DNA of 17,585 nt from an uncultured Eubacteriales bacterium (GTDB lineage Bacteria; Bacillota; Clostridia; Oscillospirales; Butyricicoccaceae): positions 1 to 17,585 of the forward strand of contig CAJUGU010000079.1 of the NCBI GenBank assembly GCA_910586105.1, in the 5' to 3' direction. The notes under the pieces are model-generated. The model did no database searches, was not told where the DNA came from, and worked only from the letters and a program-made list of their open reading frames with translations. Position 1 is the first letter of the stretch. Each line of letters starts with the position of its first letter. The position numbers were made by a program, and so were the translations under genes. Positions 13,402 to 17,585 of the stretch are shown piece after piece.

Positions 13402-13422
13402 CGCCTGCGGGCGGGACGGGGG
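13402..13422. repeat. 21-bp GC-rich repeat shared with position 39
   Basis: The 21 bases at 13402-13422 (starting CGCCTGCGGGCGGG) are identical to 39-59 at the start of the window. They directly follow the hairpin repeat pair. An exact 21-mer at two non-coding places suggests a dispersed repeat family. Confidence 0.7.
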
Positions 13423-13479
13423 ATCGCCGGTGCGGAGGGCGGGAAGCTCGATTTCGGATTTCCGGAAAGGAAAGGATGT

Positions 13480-14778
13480 ATGAAGAAAGTAATTTCAGCG
13501 CTTATGCTGATCATGCTGGTACTAATGACGCGCCAAATGCCATATGCTTATGCAGTAGGCGCATTTGAAATCGAGGAGATAGAAGGGACGGAAAGCGACG
13601 CGGAAGGTCCGCCACGAACGGGGGCGGCCCTGGATGGATCCCAACCGCAAAACGTTACAGCGGTTTTCAGCGATCCGAAGATGGTCAGCGGCGGCGAGGC
13701 TTCCGGCGGAACGGAAACGTTCACCGTCGGATCGACAGGTTTTGACTCTGCTTTGTTTGAAAAACAGATGTCCGCAGTAGGCGGCGACAGCCTGACGGAC
13801 AGCTTGACCCCGGAGCAGCGGGGTTATTTATCGGGCGTTTCCGCGATGCCGGATGCAAGCCTGTGGGGATCCTTCCGGAAGCTGTTCCGCAACGCGCAGG
13901 CCGACGCAGGCGGCGCGCTCCGGGACACGCTGCGCAGCCTGATGAAAATTTTCGTGATCGCGGTATTATGCGGTTGTGTGAACGGTTTCGCGCAGGATAA
14001 CCGGCAGGTCGTCACGATGGGCGGCGCGCTGGCGGTTGCGCTGGTGATGTTTCAGGATTTCCGGTCGGTGCTGCATACGGTTTTAGCGGCGATCGAACAG
14101 GTTGGCGTACTGGCGGCGGGCATGTTCCCGGTCATGGCGGCGGCGCTTACGCTGACCGGCGCGGCGGGTACGGCGGCGGCAACGCAGGCGGCGGGGATGT
14201 TTGCCTTTGACCTGGTGATCCGATTGATCGAAAATCTGCTTGTTCCGGCGGTCTGCGCCTATTTTGCGGTACTGACGGTAAACACGGCGGCGGGCGGCGA
14301 CCTGTTAGGCAGTCTGGGCGGCTTGATCCGCTGGGCGGTCACAGGATCGCTCAAGCTGGTATTGACGTTGTTCATCACGTTCCTGACGTTGGGCAGCTCG
14401 GTTTCGGGATCGGTCGACCAGTTTTCGTTAAAGGCGGCGCGGTTCGCGGTCTCTGGCAGCGTGCCGGTAGTCGGCGGCATTATTTCGGACGCGGCGGAAA
14501 CCATGCTTTCGGGGGCGGTGCTGGTCAAAAACGCCGTTGGGGTGCTGGGGATGTTATGCGTTGCGGCGGTATGTATCGTCCCATTTCTGAAAGCCGGGGC
14601 GGCCTACCTGATGTTTAAGGCCGGGGCGGCGGTGATGTCGCCGGTCTGTGGCAAGGAGCTGGGGACGATGCTGGGCGGCATTGGCGAAGGCATCGGGCTG
14701 CTGCTGGGAATGCTGGGTACCTGCTGTGCGATCCTGTTTTTTGAAATGGTGTTGGCGATCATGCTGGTAAAGGCATGA
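13480..14778 (+). CDS. spoIIIAE: stage III sporulation protein AE
   Basis: SpoIIIAE is the large polytopic membrane protein of the SpoIIIA complex. The 432-residue product starts with a signal-peptide-like segment (MKKVISALMLIMLVLM, cleavage likely after AYA25). A hydrophilic, acidic, Gly/Ser-rich region follows (about 26-150), then several transmembrane segments from about 155 to the end. The membrane half, with repeated Gly/Ala-rich helices, is typical of the family. The usual length is nearer 390-400, the extra residues being mainly in the N-terminal region. The start has AAAGGA-type ribosome binding sequence just upstream. It follows the repeat-bearing spacer and is itself followed by a 163-base spacer. 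Confidence 0.9.
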   Translation: MKKVISALMLIMLVLMTRQMPYAYAVGAFEIEEIEGTESDAEGPPRTGAALDGSQPQNVTAVFSDPKMVSGGEASGGTETFTVGSTGFDSALFEKQMSAVGGDSLTDSLTPEQRGYLSGVSAMPDASLWGSFRKLFRNAQADAGGALRDTLRSLMKIFVIAVLCGCVNGFAQDNRQVVTMGGALAVALVMFQDFRSVLHTVLAAIEQVGVLAAGMFPVMAAALTLTGAAGTAAATQAAGMFAFDLVIRLIENLLVPAVCAYFAVLTVNTAAGGDLLGSLGGLIRWAVTGSLKLVLTLFITFLTLGSSVSGSVDQFSLKAARFAVSGSVPVVGGIISDAAETMLSGAVLVKNAVGVLGMLCVAAVCIVPFLKAGAAYLMFKAGAAVMSPVCGKELGTMLGGIGEGIGLLLGMLGTCCAILFFEMVLAIMLVKA

Positions 14779-14807
14779 ACCGCAAACCAGCGTTTGGGAA
14801 AGGCGGC

Positions 14808-14945
14808 ATGGGAAATGGCGCCTTTCGAGAGCGGAAGCACGGCCAACCACGGCTAAGAAGAGGGCCAATCCGGAAAGATTGCTACAGAAAGAGTGAAGCG
14901 GGCTTGAAAAAGGCCGCTGCGCGGGAAGGAGGTTATCGGACATGA
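14808..14945 (+). CDS. candidate 45-residue basic ORF in the AE-AF spacer
   Basis: An ATG at 14808 opens 45 codons that end in TGA at 14943-14945, overlapping the spoIIIAF start (ACATGA). The peptide is strongly basic (begins MGNGAFRERKHGQPRLRRG) and unrecognised. The ribosome-binding sequence is weak. In GC-rich DNA a frame this long is often chance. Confidence 0.15.
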   Translation: MGNGAFRERKHGQPRLRRGPIRKDCYRKSEAGLKKAAAREGGYRT

Positions 14946-15424
14946 CGGAGCTATTCCGGCAGCTGTTGGTAAACGTAGCGGCGGCGGCGATCCTGGCGGG
15001 CATCAGCCTGCAATTTGTTAAGGAGGGGCCGCTGCATGAGGTAGTACGGGTCGCGGCAGGGCTGATGATGACGCTTGCCCTGCTGATGCCATTGACGCGT
15101 TTACCGGTAGTAAGCGCGGCAGTTGCGGGAGCGTTCCGGGAAGCAGAAGCCGCAGCGGCGCAGGCGGCGGAAGAAAACCAGCGCATTGCGGCAAGCTCGG
15201 TCGGCAATGCGGTAGCAATTTACATACAGGACCGGGCGAAGGAAATGGGGGTCAAGTGCATGGCGGCGGTCTATATGGACGGCGATGAAAACGGCCGTCT
15301 GGTAACGCAGGGCGTGACGCTGTATATTGAGGGCGCGACCGAAGAAGAACGCGCGGCGGTCTGTGAAATGGTCTCGCAGGAATGCGGCATCCCGATTTAT
15401 TTGTTGGAGGTCAAGGGCAAATAA
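14942..15424 (+). CDS. spoIIIAF: stage III sporulation protein AF
   Basis: A 160-residue protein with two N-terminal hydrophobic helices (about 8-25 and 34-54), a helical Ala/Glu linker (about 60-85), and a C-terminal soluble domain in the intermembrane space. In solved homologues that domain has a ring-building-motif fold like those of secretion systems. The start ATG at 14942 has a near-ideal AAGGAGGT (14926-14933) 8 bases upstream. It is part of the SpoIIIA channel complex. Confidence 0.9.
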   Translation: MTELFRQLLVNVAAAAILAGISLQFVKEGPLHEVVRVAAGLMMTLALLMPLTRLPVVSAAVAGAFREAEAAAAQAAEENQRIAASSVGNAVAIYIQDRAKEMGVKCMAAVYMDGDENGRLVTQGVTLYIEGATEEERAAVCEMVSQECGIPIYLLEVKGK

Positions 15425-15467
15425 AGGGCCGCAAAGGCAGGCTTATTGATACGGAAAGGAAAGGGGG

Positions 15468-15482
15468 CGGCGTCCAACGCCG
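15468..15482 (+). other. short perfect hairpin in the AF-AG spacer
   Basis: CGGCGT (15468-15473) pairs with ACGCCG (15477-15482) around a CCA loop. No T tract follows, so it is not a terminator. It could affect message stability. The rest of the 110-base spacer shows nothing I can name. Confidence 0.35.
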
Positions 15483-15534
15483 TCTGGGAAAACGAAGGGC
15501 AGGGGGCGCAAAGGGGCGCGCCTTGGGAGGCAAG

Positions 15535-16086
15535 ATGAAGAAGGAAGAAGCCCGGCAGCATCTTGCGCGGCTGCACGCGCTGCTGGTGAAATACCGTTAT
15601 GTAGCGGTCATATTAGCGGCGGGGGTGTTGCTGTTGTGCATCGGCGGCGGGGAGCCGAAGGCGGCGGAACCGTCGTCCGCCGAAACGCAGGGTATGGCAT
15701 TCGATCTGGAAGCGTTCGAGAAGGCGGCGACGCTGCAGCTTTCCAGGATCCAGGGGGTCGGCGAACTGGAACTGATGCTGACGTTGGAATCGACGGGGGA
15801 ATCGGTGTATGCATCGGACACCCGGGAGAGCACCAGCGGGGAGTGGAACGGCTCCCGTGAAGAAAGCATCACCGTAGTTTCGGGCAGCGGTTATGAGCAA
15901 AAGCCGGTCACGGTGAAGGAATTGTATCCAAAATTCCGCGGCGCGGTCGTGCTGTGCGAAGGCGCGGACGATATCCATGTACGCACGGCGGTGATCGAAG
16001 CGGTCAGCACGCTTTGCGGCATTGGTACGGACAAGGTCGCGGTACTGAAAATGGAGCAAAGCGCCGAAGGAAAACACGGCGGATGA
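15535..16086 (+). CDS. spoIIIAG: stage III sporulation protein AG
   Basis: SpoIIIAG forms a large ring in the space between mother cell and forespore as part of the SpoIIIA-SpoIIQ channel. The 183-residue product has a basic N-terminal stretch, one transmembrane helix (about 20-38), a short Pro/Ser linker, and a soluble domain with the family sequence around IQGVGELELMLTLES and YPKFRGAVVLCEGAD. The ATG at 15535 has GGGAGG (15525-15530) upstream. The frame reaches back into spoIIIAF without conserved sequence, so the longer start is rejected. Confidence 0.92.
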   Translation: MKKEEARQHLARLHALLVKYRYVAVILAAGVLLLCIGGGEPKAAEPSSAETQGMAFDLEAFEKAATLQLSRIQGVGELELMLTLESTGESVYASDTRESTSGEWNGSREESITVVSGSGYEQKPVTVKELYPKFRGAVVLCEGADDIHVRTAVIEAVSTLCGIGTDKVAVLKMEQSAEGKHGG

Positions 16087-16212
16087 AAAAACGTTCGGGA
16101 CGAGCGCAGGGAGGAGGGTTCTAAACATCTGGTGTTTTGAATAGGTTAAGAAGGGAGACGGGATCACAGCCCTCCCCAGAAAACAACCCGGAAGGCAAGG
16201 AGGAATCACAGG

Positions 16213-16749
16213 ATGGTAAAAGTGCGAAAACGCGGCGCGGTATATGGGGTCATTGGCTTGATGCTGTGCGTCGCGGCGTATCTGAATTGGAGCTATGTAA
16301 AGACCCCGGACGATCTGGTCGTTGCGGGGCAGGTGGATGACGAGCTCAGCGCGGCGGCGGACGCGGGAAGCACCACGGCGGAGGCGGTCTCGGCGGATGA
16401 TTATTTTGCACAGTCGCGGCTGGCGCGGGAGCAGGCGCGGGATGAAGCGATCAGCATCCTGAAGGAGACGGTCGACAGCGCTTCAGCGGACGACGCGTCC
16501 CGGGAAGCGGCAAGCGCGAAGATCTCGGTGCTGGCGGAAAACTCAGTCACAGAGGCGCGGGTCGAAAGCCTGATCAAGGCAAAAGGCTATGCGGAGGCGG
16601 TGGTACTGATCGGCGACGATAGCCTGAACGTGATCGTACAGCCGCCGACGGGAGGCTTTGCGGCATCGGACGCGGCGACGATCAAGGATATTATCGTATC
16701 GGAGACCGCATTTTCCGCTGACCAGATCGTGATCGTGGAAGCCGGCTGA
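16213..16749 (+). CDS. spoIIIAH: stage III sporulation protein AH
   Basis: SpoIIIAH is the mother-cell membrane protein whose extracellular domain binds SpoIIQ from the forespore and helps anchor the channel. The 178-residue product has a basic N terminus, one transmembrane helix (about 9-26), an acidic low-complexity linker, the DDYFAQSRLAREQARDEA helix typical of the family, and a C-terminal domain ending DQIVIVEAG. AAGGAGGA (16197-16204) precedes the ATG at 16213. The 126-base spacer before it contains only a small GGGAG/CTCCC hairpin. Confidence 0.93.
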   Translation: MVKVRKRGAVYGVIGLMLCVAAYLNWSYVKTPDDLVVAGQVDDELSAAADAGSTTAEAVSADDYFAQSRLAREQARDEAISILKETVDSASADDASREAASAKISVLAENSVTEARVESLIKAKGYAEAVVLIGDDSLNVIVQPPTGGFAASDAATIKDIIVSETAFSADQIVIVEAG

Positions 16750-16758
16750 CAGGAAGAT

Positions 16759-16800
16759 CCGCCGCCCGGGCTCCGACGCAGGAAAGAGGGCGGCGGCCTT
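16759..16800 (+). terminator. GC-rich hairpin after spoIIIAH
   Basis: CCGCCGCCC (16759-16767) pairs perfectly with GGGCGGCGG (16788-16796) around a 20-base loop. Only CCTT follows, so termination would be weak or Rho-dependent. It lies 10 bases after the spoIIIAH stop and ahead of the next promoter, the right place for the end of the operon. Confidence 0.45.
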
Positions 16801-16864
16801 GCGGTTCACGTTCCCCGGCGCGCCTCCGGTTCGGAAACGGGGCAATCTTGCGGAGGTGGTGATA

Positions 16865-16899
16865 TTTCCCTTTTCTTTTGGGAAACCTTATGATATAAT
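16865..16899 (+). promoter_or_regulatory. extended -10 promoter with upstream palindrome
   Basis: A perfect TATAAT (16894-16899) preceded by TG at the extended -10 position. The -35 region is weak (TTTTCT at 16871-16876, 17-bp spacer) and lies inside the inverted repeat TTTCCC (16865-16870), 9 bases, GGGAAA (16880-16885). That could be an operator. Initiation is expected near 16906. Confidence 0.65.
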
Positions 16900-16927
16900 G
16901 GTTTCAATAAAGGAGCGTGAAAACGAA

Positions 16928-17332
16928 ATGGCGGATCATAAAGAATATTGGTCGACGACAGGCGACCAGGGGACGATCAAGATTTCAGAGGATGTGGTAG
17001 CGACCATCGCGGCGCTGACGACAGCGGAGACGGAAGGCGTGTCCGGTTTATGTTCAAGCCTGAGCAGCGAGCTTGCGGGCCTGCTGGGCAAGAAGAACAT
17101 GACGAAAGGCGTGCGAGTGGAGTTCGTAGGGGAAGACGCGGTCATGTTAGAGATCGCATTCCTTGCGAAGTTCGGCAGTCCGATCCGGGAAGTTGCACGG
17201 GCGGTGCAGGAGAATGTCCGTTCGTCGGTAAAATCGATGACGGGGTTGGAAACCACAGCCGTAAACGTGCATGTAGGCGGCGTCACCTTTGAAGCGCCGC
17301 AGCCGCAGCAGCCAGCGGAAGCTGGATCATAA
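16928..17332 (+). CDS. Asp23/Gls24-family envelope stress protein
   Basis: A 134-residue member of the Asp23/Gls24 family. These are small, abundant, cytoplasmic, often membrane-associated proteins linked to cell-envelope homeostasis in Gram-positives. Family features are GTIKISEDVVATIAALTTAETEGV-type sequence near the N terminus, GVRVEFVGEDAVMLEIAFLAKFG in the middle, and VNVHVGGVTFE near the end. The ATG at 16928 is used, with AGGAG at 16911-16915, a rather long 12-base spacing. An ATG at 16898 overlaps the -10 box and is unlikely. A gene of this family commonly lies between spoIIIAH and nusB in Clostridia. The exact biochemical role is unknown. Confidence 0.88.
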   Translation: MADHKEYWSTTGDQGTIKISEDVVATIAALTTAETEGVSGLCSSLSSELAGLLGKKNMTKGVRVEFVGEDAVMLEIAFLAKFGSPIREVARAVQENVRSSVKSMTGLETTAVNVHVGGVTFEAPQPQQPAEAGS

Positions 17333-17360
17333 AACGGCGCGCAGCGACGGTGAAACGATC

Positions 17361-17417
17361 GATATGCTCCCTTTATGAGAGACGGCAAAATGCCGGAGAT
17401 CATGAAGGGAGCATATC
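17361..17417. repeat. 57-bp long-stem inverted repeat after the Asp23 gene
   Basis: GATATGCTCCCTT (17361-17373) is the exact reverse complement of 17405-17417. Pairing continues inward for five more pairs (17374-17378 with 17400-17404, one G-T), and an inner CGGCA/TGCCG hairpin (17383-17387, 17391-17395) closes the loop. No T tract follows. It could be an RNA processing or stability hairpin, a small palindromic element or a T-less terminator. The remaining 17418-17550 shows no gene. Confidence 0.7.
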
Positions 17418-17551
17418 TATGCCGGAAAAGGGTTAAGAAAGGAAGCTGCGGGGCGCGCGGCAAGCGGGGGATCCAAAGCGAGCGCGGCAGTCTGCGGGGA
17501 TCGGCTTTGAAAAAGCTGTTTGACAAAGGCATTGATGTTGTACCATTTTAG

Positions 17552-17585
17552 TTGACACCTCATACGCAAGGATTTGATGTATAAT
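17552..17585 (+). promoter_or_regulatory. promoter-like sequence at the window end
   Basis: A perfect TTGACA (17552-17557) and a perfect TATAAT (17580-17585) occur here but are 22 bp apart, longer than the usual 16-18. They may belong to different promoters, or one may be fortuitous. They would drive a gene beyond the window, where nusB is a common neighbour. Confidence 0.3.

Noticed and set aside
1..17585. CRISPR arrays, rRNA, tRNA, prophage or secretion-defence operons
   Set aside because: No regularly spaced repeats, no tRNA cloverleaf or rRNA sequence, and no phage or defence protein motifs were seen.

Overview
This window looks like chromosomal DNA from near the replication origin of an endospore-forming member of the Clostridia, probably an Oscillospiraceae/Ruminococcaceae-type gut organism. 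That placement is inferred from three things: the gene order mnmG-rsmG-noc-parA-parB, parS sites identical to the Bacillus/Clostridium consensus, and a complete eight-gene spoIIIA operon. The coding DNA is GC-rich by eye, and all 17 confident genes lie on the + strand.

Layout. 1-600: no confident + strand gene. It holds an open minus-strand frame (3-170), an intrinsic terminator, an AT-rich stretch with a perfect inverted repeat, and five DnaA-box-like 9-mers. 602-3242: mnmG (TTG start) and rsmG, separated by a second head-to-head pair of DnaA-like boxes and followed by two terminator-like hairpins. 3443-4479: a promoter, a possible 54-codon ORF, and a ParB paralogue whose DNA-recognition residues are Noc-like. 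4480-5377: an AT-richer, largely gene-free stretch with parS sites, an NBS-like palindrome and the parA promoter. 5378-8918: parA (soj), parB (spo0J), an unrecognised single-pass membrane coiled-coil protein, and serS. 8938-8990: two perfect parS sites around an inverted repeat. 9023-11089: a Suv3-like DExH RNA helicase with a C-terminal four-Cys motif, closed by a strong terminator.

11224-16749: the sporulation operon spoIIIAA-AH behind a good sigma-E-type promoter. The first four genes are tightly coupled. The last four are separated by 110-192 nt spacers, one of which carries a tandem GC-rich hairpin repeat. 16865-17332: an Asp23/Gls24-family gene with its own extended -10 promoter, then a long hairpin. 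The window ends on a promoter-like sequence for the next gene.

How the genes work together. ParA, ParB and the parS sites are the chromosome segregation machine. The Noc-like protein probably protects the nucleoid from division. MnmG and RsmG are tRNA and 16S rRNA modification enzymes that usually travel with this locus. SpoIIIAA-AH is the mother-cell half of the channel (with SpoIIQ) that supports the forespore after engulfment.

Most worth a second look: ATTTCCC, the half-site of the Noc-binding palindrome, repeatedly abutting parS; matched DnaA-box pairs on both sides of mnmG; the bacterial Suv3-like helicase; the unrecognised coiled-coil gene; and the hairpin repeat inside the spoIIIA operon.
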